From Rickettsiales bacterium (GTDB lineage Bacteria; Pseudomonadota; Alphaproteobacteria; Rickettsiales; SXRF01): a stretch of DNA of 64,000 bases. The position numbers and the translations under genes are program-made. The notes below the pieces were generated by a model. It searched no databases and had not been told where the DNA came from. It saw nothing but the letters and a program-made list of their open reading frames with translations. This document shows, piece by piece, positions 30,609-39,159 of the stretch (position 1 is the first letter of the stretch; each line of letters begins with the position of its first letter). The stretch lies in NCBI GenBank assembly GCA_025464625.1, contig JAOAUZ010000001.1, positions 37,183 through 101,182 on the forward strand, written 5' to 3'.

Positions 30609-31679
30609 CTAGCGTGTCTGCTGAGGAGTATCCTGACCAGTTGTTGGTGTTTGCGGTGGTGGGGTTAGCTCTGCGCCAGTGCATTTAATATATTCACAAG
30701 CCACTGACTTTGCCATATCTTTTATGGTGTCTGGTATTTCATCTGGGCGGTGTGGAGTGTTGTGTAGTTTTAGAACTAAGTGCTTTGGATTTCCATTGTT
30801 ATATTCTTCTACGATTGCTTTATTTTCTGATTCTATGGAGTGATACACTTTCATTTTATCAATAAAATTCTGGGGTAGGGAATCAAAAAACTCCATTATA
30901 ACAGTTTTATTGTCACCTAAACTAAATTGAGATAAAGATACTCCCTTCTCAAATTCTTGCGGTGTAATCTTGTTGTATGTTTGTACATAGGGTTGTGAGC
31001 CTGCTTTTATTGTAAATTCGGCGATGTTCCCAGTGAGTTCGCTTATCACTGTTTCATGAGCAGAACTCAGCTTATTGGCTGTTGCCTCATTCTTTTCGCG
31101 ATCTACAACAATCTCACTGGTAATACCATAAGTTCTAGTTACTTTCATACCAGCTTGAGCTAATAAATCATTGGCAAGTGGTGCGTAGTGACGGCAATTA
31201 AGTTCATCATTTTTGAATTCTTTGAGCTGTACTGGATCTTCAGTGTTACGACGATCAAATTCTTCGTGTCTATCTTCTAACCCTGAACGGGTTCCTTTTT
31301 TAATTGCAGCACTGAGTTCTTTATCATAATCACCAAATTGTTCATGAACTTTGGCGTTTACAACGTTTACAATATCTTTCTCGATTTCAGAAATCTTTTC
31401 AAAATTATTAGGATTTTTTGGATCAAGTATCGTCAGTAATTCGCCATAAGTTTTTCCTGTGTCAGGGTCTATTTTATCTTTCATTGCGAGGGCTGTTTTC
31501 TGGCTCTCTATGTAGCGGGGGTCATCATGATTGATTATGAAATCTGGTTTTCCGTTCCTATCAAAATCTATCTTACCTGTCGCATCTTCTTGAGATGGGA
31601 TGTTTCTGGTCTGTTCACCAGCATGTTTGCCAGTGACGTAATCTACAACTTCACCCAATAGAATAGTAAACATGCCCAT
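30609..31679 (-). CDS. Unknown 356-residue protein with possible Cys-His (transglutaminase-like) site
   Basis: No family recognised. The middle has NCRHYAPLANDLLAQAGM (Cys162) followed by SAHETVISEL (His208), the order and spacing of a papain/transglutaminase-type core, where a Cys starts a helix and a His starts a strand. That is only pattern resemblance. The N-terminal MGMFTILLGEVVDYVTG is weakly hydrophobic but not a clear signal. A low-complexity Pro/Thr/Gln C-terminus ends the protein. No close partner gene; the convergent neighbour is parE, the divergent one dat. Confidence 0.7.
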   Translation of the reverse strand: MGMFTILLGEVVDYVTGKHAGEQTRNIPSQEDATGKIDFDRNGKPDFIINHDDPRYIESQKTALAMKDKIDPDTGKTYGELLTILDPKNPNNFEKISEIEKDIVNVVNAKVHEQFGDYDKELSAAIKKGTRSGLEDRHEEFDRRNTEDPVQLKEFKNDELNCRHYAPLANDLLAQAGMKVTRTYGITSEIVVDREKNEATANKLSSAHETVISELTGNIAEFTIKAGSQPYVQTYNKITPQEFEKGVSLSQFSLGDNKTVIMEFFDSLPQNFIDKMKVYHSIESENKAIVEEYNNGNPKHLVLKLHNTPHRPDEIPDTIKDMAKSVACEYIKCTGAELTPPPQTPTTGQDTPQQTR

Positions 31680-31681
31680 AA

Positions 31682-31795
31682 CAACATAAATCCAGAAATT
31701 GATATATTACCTCTTGAATATATCAGTTTTATGTTGCAATTTTATTACGAAAATAAACTAATTTTATTTATGAATAAAATACTTTATTCATAAAT
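31682..31795. promoter_or_regulatory. AT-rich inverted repeats between divergent genes
   Basis: Three inverted pairs lie in the 135-bp gap: CAACATAAA/TTTATGTTG (31682-31690, 31728-31736), nested TGATATATT/AATATATCA (31700-31708, 31717-31725), and ATTTATGAATAAA/TTTATTCATAAAT (31766-31778, 31783-31795, 4-bp loop). Likely control region for one or both flanking genes. Confidence 0.45.
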
Positions 31796-31814
31796 ATCAA
31801 TGCATTGAGGGTTT

Positions 31815-32678
31815 ATGCGGATTGCTTACGTCAACGGCAGATATATAGACCATGCACAGGCGAGCGTGCATATTGAGGATCGGGGCTATCAATTTTCTGA
31901 CGGGATATATGAATATATCGCCTTTTTTAATCAGAAATTGCTGGATGGTGATTTGCATTTTAAGCGTTTGGAACGCAGCCTGAAAGAACTGGAAATTGCT
32001 GCACCAGTCAGTGCAGGCGCGCTTAAAATAATTGTGCGTGAGCTTATCGAGCGTAACGGGCGTGAAGATGGCGGGCTGTATATTCAGGTGACGCGCGGGG
32101 TGGCGAAGCGTGACCATGTATTCCCTAAAAATGTGCGCCCTGCGCTGGTCATGACGGTGTGCGGTGCGAAGACTCCGAAAACGTATGAATTTACCGATGG
32201 TGTGAAGGTTATCACCCAGCCAGATAATCGCTGGGCGCGGCGCGATATAAAATCAGTGTCACTGCTTGCAAATATTTTGGCGAAGCAGGAAGCAAGCCGT
32301 AGGCAAGTGCGTGAAGCATTGCTGCTGGAAGCGGATGGAACGGTAAATGAAGGCTCGGCATCAAATGTGTTCATTGTCACAAAATCTGGCGTTTTAGTTA
32401 CGCATCAGGCGGATGAGAATATATTGGGAGGCATCACGCGTGATGTTGTGCTGAAGTTGGCGCGTAAAGCAGGAATCGCTGTTGAGGAGAGGGCGTTTAA
32501 CATAGCAGAAGTGAGAGATGCTGCGGAAGCGTTTATAACTTCCACCAGTATTAATGTTCTGCCTGTGGTGAAGATTGATGACAGGCTGGTTGCCAAGGGC
32601 AAGGTAGGCGAAATAACTAAAAAATTAGGTGAGTTCTATAACGCGTATATCTATAAGCAGACGGGGAAGAAACTTTGA
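31815..32678 (+). CDS. dat: D-amino-acid transaminase (class IV)
   Basis: 287-residue PLP enzyme of fold type IV that interconverts D-alanine and D-glutamate, so it may feed peptidoglycan. Motifs: IEDRGYQFSDGIYEYI near the N-terminus, the DIKSVSLLANILAKQ segment with the PLP Lys, LLLEADGTVNEGSASNVFIV (Glu and Ser/Asn of the family), and TSTSINVLPVVKID. The GYQFxDG start distinguishes it from branched-chain enzymes. Its stop overlaps the HAD hydrolase TTG start by 4 bp. Confidence 0.9.
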   Translation: MRIAYVNGRYIDHAQASVHIEDRGYQFSDGIYEYIAFFNQKLLDGDLHFKRLERSLKELEIAAPVSAGALKIIVRELIERNGREDGGLYIQVTRGVAKRDHVFPKNVRPALVMTVCGAKTPKTYEFTDGVKVITQPDNRWARRDIKSVSLLANILAKQEASRRQVREALLLEADGTVNEGSASNVFIVTKSGVLVTHQADENILGGITRDVVLKLARKAGIAVEERAFNIAEVRDAAEAFITSTSINVLPVVKIDDRLVAKGKVGEITKKLGEFYNAYIYKQTGKKL

Positions 32679-33496
32679 GTATTAAACCAAATGATACTAA
32701 GATTGTCATACCGAACGATAGTGAGGTATCTTTGCAAAATAATGATAAGATCCCTCGACAAGCTCGGGATGACAAAAATGGACAAGCTCGGTATGACAAA
32801 AATGGACAAGCTCGGGATGACAAAAGGCTGATAAAACCAAAAGCGATTATTTTTGATTGGGATAATACGCTGGTTAATACTTGGCCGATTATCCATGATG
32901 CGCTGAACCGTACGTTTGTGGAGCATGGCTTGCCTCTCTGGAGTTTTGAGCAGACTAAGGCGCGGGTGCGAAAATCGATGCGCGATTCTTTTCCCGAAAT
33001 TTTTGGCGAAAACTGGAAAGAGGCTGGAGCAGCCTATCAGGCACATTACCGCGCCAGCCATTTGAACAAGCTGGAGGCATTGCCACAAGCGCGTGAAGTT
33101 TTGGAGGCGGTGAAGAAAATGGGGCTGTATAGCGTGGTGGTGAGCAATAAAAAAGGTGAAAATCTGCGCAAAGAAGCAGAGCATATCGGCTGGACTGGTT
33201 TGTTTGATAATATCACAGGGGCGGATGATGCAGCGCGCGATAAGCCCTTTGCTGACCCTGTTAATCTTGCTCTTGCGGGCAGTGGTTTTAGCCCTTCTGC
33301 TGATGTATGGTTTATCGGTGATAGTGAAATAGATTTGGAATGTGCAAAAAATACAGGCTGCACCGCGATTTTATATGGTAGTGACGCTAGTTTGCATCCT
33401 GATTATAACCCAACACATTATCAAGGTTTTCCTTATCATTATCATGTGATTACGCATCACCAGACATTGGAATTGCTTCGAAACTTTGTAAAATAG
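32675..33496 (+). CDS. HAD-superfamily hydrolase with repeat-derived N-terminal extension
   Basis: 273 residues. The phosphatase core begins only at residue 54: KPKAIIFDWDNTLVN with nucleophile Asp61 and Asp63, then VVVSNKKGENL (motif II), a Lys, and WFIGDSEIDLECAKNTG (motif IV). Overall it resembles phosphoglycolate-phosphatase-like proteins; substrate unknown. The first about 50 residues are translated from a family A repeat with tandem 24-bp units (GQARDDKN, GQARYDKN). The TTG start overlaps the dat stop (TTGA), and no normal start codon occurs between the repeat and the core, so the extension seems to be made. Confidence 0.85.
   Translation: MSIKPNDTKIVIPNDSEVSLQNNDKIPRQARDDKNGQARYDKNGQARDDKRLIKPKAIIFDWDNTLVNTWPIIHDALNRTFVEHGLPLWSFEQTKARVRKSMRDSFPEIFGENWKEAGAAYQAHYRASHLNKLEALPQAREVLEAVKKMGLYSVVVSNKKGENLRKEAEHIGWTGLFDNITGADDAARDKPFADPVNLALAGSGFSPSADVWFIGDSEIDLECAKNTGCTAILYGSDASLHPDYNPTHYQGFPYHYHVITHHQTLELLRNFVK
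32703..32824 (+). repeat. Family A repeat translated inside the HAD hydrolase gene
   Basis: Starts TTGTCATACCGAACGATAGT and continues through GATCCCTCGACAAGCTCGGG; the right end GACAAGCTCGGGATGACAAA is then repeated three times with a 24-bp period. The repeat is in frame without stops. Confidence 0.85.
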
Positions 33497-33524
33497 ACTG
33501 TTTCTTGCTTAAATATAAGCTTTC

Positions 33525-33622
33525 TGTCATTGCGAGGAGCGTAAGCGACGCGACAATCCAGCAAAAGCAGGTAGTTAAGAACTGGATTGCTTCGTATTTT
33601 TTATAAAAATACTCGCAATGAC
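33525..33622. repeat. Dispersed palindromic repeat, variant of family A
   Basis: TGTCATTGCGAGGAGCGTAA at the left and ATACTCGCAATGACGAA at the right; the inner part has CAATCCAG and CTGGATTG inverted. It fills the gap between the HAD hydrolase and the desaturase. Confidence 0.75.
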
Positions 33623-33704
33623 GAATTATACATTGCAAGATGGAAATCAGCTTGAATTATCCGATGGTTAGGATAATATCCACAGGGTTTCTTAACTTTT
33701 ATTG

Positions 33705-34721
33705 ATGTGTATCATGAATGAATTCCCAGTTAATTTGAAGGTTGTTCCAGAGGATCCTATTCCGCCAGCGGAAATGAAACCGCTTTATCAACTCAAACCT
33801 TATATTTTTGTTTTTGATTATTTTTTTGACATTGCAGTTATCGCTGCTGCCATTGCCTTTAGTGAATATTTTTATTTTAGTCTGCCAGCCTACCTGCTTG
33901 CGGTTGTTATTATCGGCAGCAGGATAAATGCGCTTAGTATATTGATGCATGACACCGCGCATTTTCGTGCCTTTAGAAATAAAAAGCTGAATTATGTTTT
34001 TGGAGAGCCTGTCGGCTGGCTTCTGCTGGTTACTATGGAATGGTATCGGATAGGGCATCTCGGGCATCACGCGAAGTTGAATACCCTTGACGACATAAAC
34101 TGGGTGGAAAAATTTCCTGACCAGAGTTATCACTATCCTAAGCCACCAAAGCAATTTGCGCTTGATATTGTCAGGCAGATTTCTGGGTTTGGTTATATTG
34201 TTGCTCTTACAAAACTCCTAAGTTCTGGAGATCAGCCAAAAGTGCCACTCAAATTTAATGTGATAAGAGGCGTGGTTTACGCCGCTCTTCTCGGATGGTG
34301 TTTTTACGCTGGAATATTGGATAAATTGCTCTTGTATTGGATTGTGCCGATGGCAACGGTTTTCTACTGCGTGCTGTGGCTGCGTAGCCTTAGCGAGCAT
34401 TATTGCAATCTCGGCTATGATCATCCCTATCATTATATCCGCACTACTTTAGTGTCGTGGTTTGAGGCGTTTATTCTTTCACCGCATAATATTAATTATC
34501 ATACCGAGCATCATATCTATCCTCATGTTCCTTATTATAATTTGAAAAAATTACATGCACTGTTGATGAAACAGCCAGTGTTCCGAGAAAAAGCGCATAT
34601 CACCAAAGGCGTGGTGAGAGGTTTATTCAAAGAACTGGTCGCCAAGCCAGTTGGTCATAGTTTTGCTGATATGATGGCGATGCAGAAATTGGTGCGTGAA
34701 CGCGAACGTCAACCAGCGTGA
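33705..34721 (+). CDS. Membrane fatty-acid desaturase-type di-iron enzyme
   Basis: 338 residues with all three histidine boxes of membrane desaturases/hydroxylases: HDTAH (about 85-89), HLGHH (about 120-124) and HTEHH (about 263-267), plus hydrophobic pairs between them (FFDIAVIAAAIAFSEYFYFS; YAALLGWCFYAGILDKLLLY). It could act on fatty acids or carotenoids; the substrate cannot be told. The start is taken as ATG 33705, with ATG 33714 an alternative. Its stop directly abuts the convergent tyrA stop with no base between them. Confidence 0.85.
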   Translation: MCIMNEFPVNLKVVPEDPIPPAEMKPLYQLKPYIFVFDYFFDIAVIAAAIAFSEYFYFSLPAYLLAVVIIGSRINALSILMHDTAHFRAFRNKKLNYVFGEPVGWLLLVTMEWYRIGHLGHHAKLNTLDDINWVEKFPDQSYHYPKPPKQFALDIVRQISGFGYIVALTKLLSSGDQPKVPLKFNVIRGVVYAALLGWCFYAGILDKLLLYWIVPMATVFYCVLWLRSLSEHYCNLGYDHPYHYIRTTLVSWFEAFILSPHNINYHTEHHIYPHVPYYNLKKLHALLMKQPVFREKAHITKGVVRGLFKELVAKPVGHSFADMMAMQKLVRERERQPA

Positions 34722-35801
34722 TTATAGAGCAGAGCGGAATAGTTTTAGTCGCAGCAAGAACTTATCCAAAATAGTTTCAACCAGCTTGTATTGGGCGGAG
34801 ATATGTTCAATGTCCACGTCTGGTGGAATCAGGGCAGGGGCGGAAAAATCGGCAAAGCCAGTGCCTGCATAGCGGGCGAAGGGAATACCAGCATTTTTTT
34901 CCGCTTCCATAACCGTGGTGACGAGGCAGGAAGCAACGATGCGTGGGAATAAAACCGTATAGGCGAGGGGAACATCATTTTTGCTTTCCTCACCTTCTGG
35001 CGCAGCTTTAAGCTCTTTGTGAACATGGGTTACGACATCAATATACCTATCCAGTCCTTTTAGGATATTATCCTTATTCAGCTCAAATATTTCTGCCCAT
35101 AGATCAGGGTCAGAATGGGCGATGCGCAGGAATGTTTTATAAATTTTATTTTCTTGTGGTTTATCATCAGCCTGCTCAAAAAATTCACCAAGCGGCTGCT
35201 CAACGCAAAAAGCGATTAGCTGTGGCAGGTGCGACATATAGGCATAAATCATGTCGTGAATATCAGCGGGCATACCTTCTAGCCTTGCACCCATGCCCTG
35301 CCAGAAATCAGTTAGTTTTTTCAGTAGTTCGGCTTCGGGTGGTTGCGCTGGTGTGATTATAACGCGTTTTTTGGCAAATAAATCTGCCCTGCCTGCCTGC
35401 ACGCCAGTTTTTTCACTGCCAGCAATTGGGTGGGCGGGGATGAAAATAACATTTTCTGATAAATGTGGCGCGATGGCTTCTATCGCTGGGCGTTTCACCG
35501 AAGCTACATCCATAACGATTGCGCCAGTTGCAAGATATGGCGCGATTTCCTGCGCTATGTCAGAAAGAGTGGCTGGTGGAGTTGCGATTATAATCAAATC
35601 ACTTCCCGTAACCGCACTCTGCAAATCAGCACCAGCTACATCAATGAAATTTTCTTTGCGGGCGAAGGCGAGGGAGATTTCATTGTGATCATAGCCAATG
35701 ATTTTTCCTGCGAGTTTATTTTGATGCACCGCGCGGGCTATGGAACTGCCGATTAAGCCCATGCCGATGATGGTGATTTGTTTGAAGATGGAAGTGGTCA
35801 T
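34722..35801 (-). CDS. tyrA: Prephenate/arogenate dehydrogenase
   Basis: 359-residue NAD(P)-dependent enzyme of tyrosine synthesis. The Rossmann fold shows ITIIGMGLIGSSIARAV, then IIIATPPATLSDIA, VMDVASVKRPAIEAI, and the catalytic IPAHPIAGSEKTGV (His and the GSE loop). The all-helical dimer domain follows with MSHLPQLIAF. It is about 60 residues longer than many homologues at the C-terminus. In the same strand group as hisC and chorismate mutase, the alphaproteobacterial aromatic cluster. Confidence 0.93.
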   Translation of the reverse strand: MTTSIFKQITIIGMGLIGSSIARAVHQNKLAGKIIGYDHNEISLAFARKENFIDVAGADLQSAVTGSDLIIIATPPATLSDIAQEIAPYLATGAIVMDVASVKRPAIEAIAPHLSENVIFIPAHPIAGSEKTGVQAGRADLFAKKRVIITPAQPPEAELLKKLTDFWQGMGARLEGMPADIHDMIYAYMSHLPQLIAFCVEQPLGEFFEQADDKPQENKIYKTFLRIAHSDPDLWAEIFELNKDNILKGLDRYIDVVTHVHKELKAAPEGEESKNDVPLAYTVLFPRIVASCLVTTVMEAEKNAGIPFARYAGTGFADFSAPALIPPDVDIEHISAQYKLVETILDKFLLRLKLFRSAL

Positions 35802-35828
35802 TATGTTCCTGTCATCCTTGCCATACCG

Positions 35829-35903
35829 TTGTCATTTCGAGTGCAACGAGAAATCTTTGCTTTGTAAAACTGCAAAGATCCCTCGACAAGCTCGGGATGA
35901 CAA
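35829..35903. repeat. Family A dispersed palindromic repeat, copy in the tyrA-hisC gap
   Basis: TTGTCATTTCGAGTGCAACG to ACAAGCTCGGGATGACAAG. Interrupts the tyrA-hisC spacing; a short TGTCATCC fragment precedes it at 35810. Confidence 0.85.
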
Positions 35904-35920
35904 GTGTGGATTATTATTTA

Positions 35921-37033
35921 TCATTGCAAAAAGTCTCTGAGGGCAGCGACGACGGCTTTGTTGTCCTCTTCCAAGCCGATGGTGATGCGTAGGCAGTTTG
36001 GCAAGCCGTAATTCGCTACTTCACGCACTATCAAGCCACGCTCCATAAGGAAGGCATTGGCAGCAGCAGCGGTATGGTTAGTTGTAGGAAATTCAACTAA
36101 TATGAAATTGCCGATGCTGGGATAGGCTTTTAGTCCTAATTTTACTATTTCTGAGCTTAACCACGTCAACCATTTAGCATTAAATTCTTTAGTGCTGGCG
36201 GTAAATTCAATATCGCGCACGGCAGCTATTCCCGCCATTATCGCAGGAGTGGAAACATTGAATGGTCCGCGGATGCGGTTGATAACATCAATTATGTTCG
36301 CAGGCGCAAACATCCAGCCAAGGCGAAGTGCTGACAAGCCATAAATTTTAGAAAATGTCCGCAGCATAACGACATTTTCGCTGCTTCTTACTAGCTCGCT
36401 GCCGTCGCTGTAGCCCTCACCCCACCCTCTCCCAGAGGGAGAGGGAGAAGAAAGAGCATACTCACAATAAGCATCATCAATGGCAAGAATCACATTTTTT
36501 GGTAGACCGTCGCGCAGACGCTTCATTTCGGATGAGGAAATATATGAACCAGTCGGATTGTTGGGATTGGCAATAAACAAAATTTTGGTTTTTGCGGTGA
36601 CGGCAGCAAGCAGAGCGTCCACATCTGTTTTTAGGTTTTTTTCAGGTGCGGTGACTAGCTTTGCGCCAACACTCTGCGCGTAGATTTTATACATCAAAAA
36701 ACCATGTTCGCTTATCAGCACTTCATCACCAGCACTAACGTATGCATGAACCAGCAGACCGATAAGCTCGTCTGAACCTGCGCCACAAACTATTTGCTCT
36801 GGCGGGATGCCGTTCACTTCGCCGATAGCTTCGCGCAGTTTATCTGCGGTTGGGTCTGGGTAGCGATGTAGCGTTGTTGCTGCTTCCTTATACGCTGCAA
36901 TAGCCGATGGGCTTGCGCCGAGCGGAGTTTCGTTGGAAGAAAGTTTTATGACTCTGACACCAGATTTGGCAGAGGATTTTCCTGCAACATAAGGTGAGAT
37001 GTCTAAGATGCCAGTGTTTGGTGTAGGGCGCAT
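35921..37033 (-). CDS. hisC: Histidinol-phosphate/aromatic aminotransferase
   Basis: 370-residue fold type I PLP enzyme. Motifs: KLSSNETPLGASPSAIAAY, GAGSDELIGLL, FIANPNNPTGSYIS, VILAIDDAYCEYA, LRTFSKIYGLSALRLGW with PLP Lys229, and the Arg near LRITIGLEEDNKAV. HisC-type enzymes also transaminate aromatic amino acids, and the tyrA neighbour supports that role. Residues about 194-207 (SSPSPSGRGWGEGY) are encoded by a family C repeat and form an insertion between the Asp-Ala-Tyr motif and the PLP Lys, in what is normally a surface loop. Confidence 0.92.
   Translation of the reverse strand: MRPTPNTGILDISPYVAGKSSAKSGVRVIKLSSNETPLGASPSAIAAYKEAATTLHRYPDPTADKLREAIGEVNGIPPEQIVCGAGSDELIGLLVHAYVSAGDEVLISEHGFLMYKIYAQSVGAKLVTAPEKNLKTDVDALLAAVTAKTKILFIANPNNPTGSYISSSEMKRLRDGLPKNVILAIDDAYCEYALSSPSPSGRGWGEGYSDGSELVRSSENVVMLRTFSKIYGLSALRLGWMFAPANIIDVINRIRGPFNVSTPAIMAGIAAVRDIEFTASTKEFNAKWLTWLSSEIVKLGLKAYPSIGNFILVEFPTTNHTAAAANAFLMERGLIVREVANYGLPNCLRITIGLEEDNKAVVAALRDFLQ
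36412..36449. repeat. Family C repeat translated inside hisC
   Basis: AGCCCTCACCCCACCCTCTC, then CCAGAGGGAGAGGGAG. Read on the minus strand it gives the peptide SPSPSGRGWGEG. Same family as 5213-5290 and 62688-62722. Confidence 0.8.
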
Positions 37034-37037
37034 AATA

Positions 37038-38087
37038 TTACTTCTTGCTAGTTCCTGCGGTTATATTTTTCAGGGTTTTTATTCGCTCGAGAGTCAACCA
37101 AGTTTTGATGGCATCAGAGCTGATATTTGGATAACGCGCAGCAGCAAACTGCACCCAACTATCACGATACCTATCCCATGATAATTGAGTAGCAACTATT
37201 TTTTCTTTCGAAATGGTGCTGGTTTCCCCAAAATTTGTATTCACAGCATTCTGGTACGCCGTTCCTAGGTCGCTTTCGGCTTTTATAAAATCATTATTTG
37301 AATAGGAAAGTTTTTTATTTTTTTCAAAGCTGGAAATTGATTTTATAAATTCTGAAATCAGGAATCCTCTTTCTTTGTCATAGTATTCCTGATTTTTATA
37401 GTTTGATGAATCTATTTCGTTGGCGGAGTGTAATATAAAATATTCTCTGGCTGATGTAATCAGTTGTTCTAAAAATTTTTTATGTTCAGGACTCCATTCT
37501 GCCGTTGTTTTTTGCAATTGAGAGAGGTCATATTCATCATTTAAATCCGCGATTGTTGCTATGCAAACCCATGCCATTTTTGCACTGATAACATGTTCAC
37601 AAATATCGATAGTGCTAAAATCTTTTGCACTTAAACTCTTAATGCGCGTTTCAAGTTCTTGTGGTTCATATGACATTTCACAAGCCATTTTCTTTGCAAC
37701 ATTCAGATTTTTCGTAACGCCATGTCCATTAGCATAAATCATCATCAATATTGCTGCGCCGTCTGCATAGCCTTCACTATATGCTTCCATTTCCATAAAG
37801 GCACATTTACGAGCTGCTACATAATCTTTTGCCACGAAAATACCATAATATAAATTTCTTGAGGAGCAGTTTTTTAAAGATAATTTGTCTTCGGCAGACG
37901 GATAATCTTGGGTTGGCATTTGTACTGTTTCTGTCCAATCGCAAATATCTTGGATAGGCTTATTTACCAGAGGGTGTTTCCACGCTTGGTTGCTTGCCTG
38001 CGCGGACATTAATGGTATAATGAAAGCGCTTATGGATAAAATTAAAAATTTAATTTTTGACCTTAGTTTTGCCATTTTAGTCTCCAC
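37038..38087 (-). CDS. Secreted protein with C-terminal LprI (DUF1311) lysozyme-inhibitor-like domain
   Basis: 349 residues with a signal peptide (KFLILSISAFIIPLMSAQA). The C-terminal region about 270-335 has the LprI pattern LGTAYQNAVNTNFGE, TISKEKIVATQLSWDRYRDS and WVQFAAARYP. The middle (about 55-190) has several Cys and a YADGAAILMMIYANGHGVTK segment reminiscent of a Sel1 repeat. Its place between hisC and chorismate mutase, 2-5 bp from each, is odd for aromatic synthesis. Role in inhibiting lysozyme is only family-level inference. Confidence 0.7.
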   Translation of the reverse strand: METKMAKLRSKIKFLILSISAFIIPLMSAQASNQAWKHPLVNKPIQDICDWTETVQMPTQDYPSAEDKLSLKNCSSRNLYYGIFVAKDYVAARKCAFMEMEAYSEGYADGAAILMMIYANGHGVTKNLNVAKKMACEMSYEPQELETRIKSLSAKDFSTIDICEHVISAKMAWVCIATIADLNDEYDLSQLQKTTAEWSPEHKKFLEQLITSAREYFILHSANEIDSSNYKNQEYYDKERGFLISEFIKSISSFEKNKKLSYSNNDFIKAESDLGTAYQNAVNTNFGETSTISKEKIVATQLSWDRYRDSWVQFAAARYPNISSDAIKTWLTLERIKTLKNITAGTSKK

Positions 38088-38089
38088 GT

Positions 38090-38992
38090 TTAAGTGTTTT
38101 GTGAATTAGCAAGAGTTATTGGTGTTGCGTAAGCCCCAAGAAAATGAGTGTTGAGAACAGATGCTCCGAGTGCAGAGATTGACGTTGCAAAGCCCTCATG
38201 TTCAGCCGTTATAAAACCTTTTATTTCTACCAAATGATGGCGGCTGGCAGGGCTTAAATTAGCTATATTAATCCACGTCACTTCTAGCTTTGCACTCACG
38301 AAAGCAGTTTGCAGGCGGTGTTGACTAGCGTTTTGGTCGGCTTCAATTACGACAAGTGACATGTCATCTCCTGATGGCTCTGGAACAAGTTTGGCGATGG
38401 CAAGGGCGGATGGTATGTCTTTTCCCGGAACGTCAGTATAAACAAAGGGAACATGGGCAAAAATCTTAGGAACATTTTCACCTTGCTGCATAAGAACTGT
38501 CCACCAATTGCTGATGTCGGCACTACGAAAGAAAGGCACTATGCCAACGGCAGCTTTTCCATCCATCACATCACCGATAATTCTTTTGACGTGCGGTTGT
38601 TTGACTATTGGTGAGTTGGGCCCAAAATATTCGCGCGCTAACCAATATAAATTATTATCCTTTTCATCGGAAAATACTGATAAAGTTAGCTTTGATTCAA
38701 CACCTGTCGATGCTCCAATGATGATGCGCCAGATAGCAGCAGCAGCACCAGCAGGAAAATCTGTAGGGCGGAATTTTTCGATAATGGTGCGCACCATCTC
38801 TGCCTCGCGTCCAGAACGGATTGGGCAGGGAATATCGGTTGTTTTCTGCTTTAATTCGCCAACCTGCTTAACCACATCAATACGCTTGATGAGTTGTTCG
38901 ATAATTTTATTATCAATTTCATCAATCTTTTTGCGTAGTTCAGATAATTCTTCTACACCGTTTGCTGTAATAGATTTTTTGTGATCGTTCAT
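38090..38992 (-). CDS. Chorismate mutase (type II) with non-canonical C-terminal domain
   Basis: 300 residues. The N-terminal part, about 15-95, is an AroQ helix-bundle chorismate mutase: SELRKKIDEIDNKIIEQLIK, then VVKQVGELKQKT and a later GREAEMVRTIIEKF. The remaining 200 residues follow the layout of a prephenate-dehydratase-like fold but lack the TRF catalytic motif I would expect, so the second activity is doubtful. Start of the aromatic group on this strand; the LprI-domain gene is 2 bp downstream. Confidence 0.8.
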   Translation of the reverse strand: MNDHKKSITANGVEELSELRKKIDEIDNKIIEQLIKRIDVVKQVGELKQKTTDIPCPIRSGREAEMVRTIIEKFRPTDFPAGAAAAIWRIIIGASTGVESKLTLSVFSDEKDNNLYWLAREYFGPNSPIVKQPHVKRIIGDVMDGKAAVGIVPFFRSADISNWWTVLMQQGENVPKIFAHVPFVYTDVPGKDIPSALAIAKLVPEPSGDDMSLVVIEADQNASQHRLQTAFVSAKLEVTWINIANLSPASRHHLVEIKGFITAEHEGFATSISALGASVLNTHFLGAYATPITLANSQNT

Positions 38993-39128
38993 AATTTATT
39001 AAATGCTTCTCAATAACAAAATTTATCTATCTAAAGGCGATAGCTGATGCAATTGCGCTGGGCAAGGGAAAAGTGCATCTTGCGACAGATTCATAAAAGA
39101 AATTAGTTTTACTATATTTATGGCATGG

Positions 39129-39148
39129 ATACCGCCCTTCGGCGGTAT
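39129..39148. repeat. Short perfect hairpin after the tadE-like gene
   Basis: ATACCGCC and GGCGGTAT flank a CTTC loop. The surrounding GGATACCGCC and GTATGACG suggest another small dispersed repeat (or a terminator without a T-run). Confidence 0.4.
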
Positions 39149-39159
39149 GACGTTAATTG

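Noticed and set aside
32760..32824. Three tandem 24-bp units that could be taken for a short CRISPR array
   Set aside because: The units touch one another without spacers, lie inside a reading frame and are copies of the right end of the family A repeat.
39129..39148. Rho-independent terminator for the Tad-like genes
   Set aside because: The hairpin is perfect, but no T-run follows on the minus strand, so it is listed as a repeat/hairpin only.
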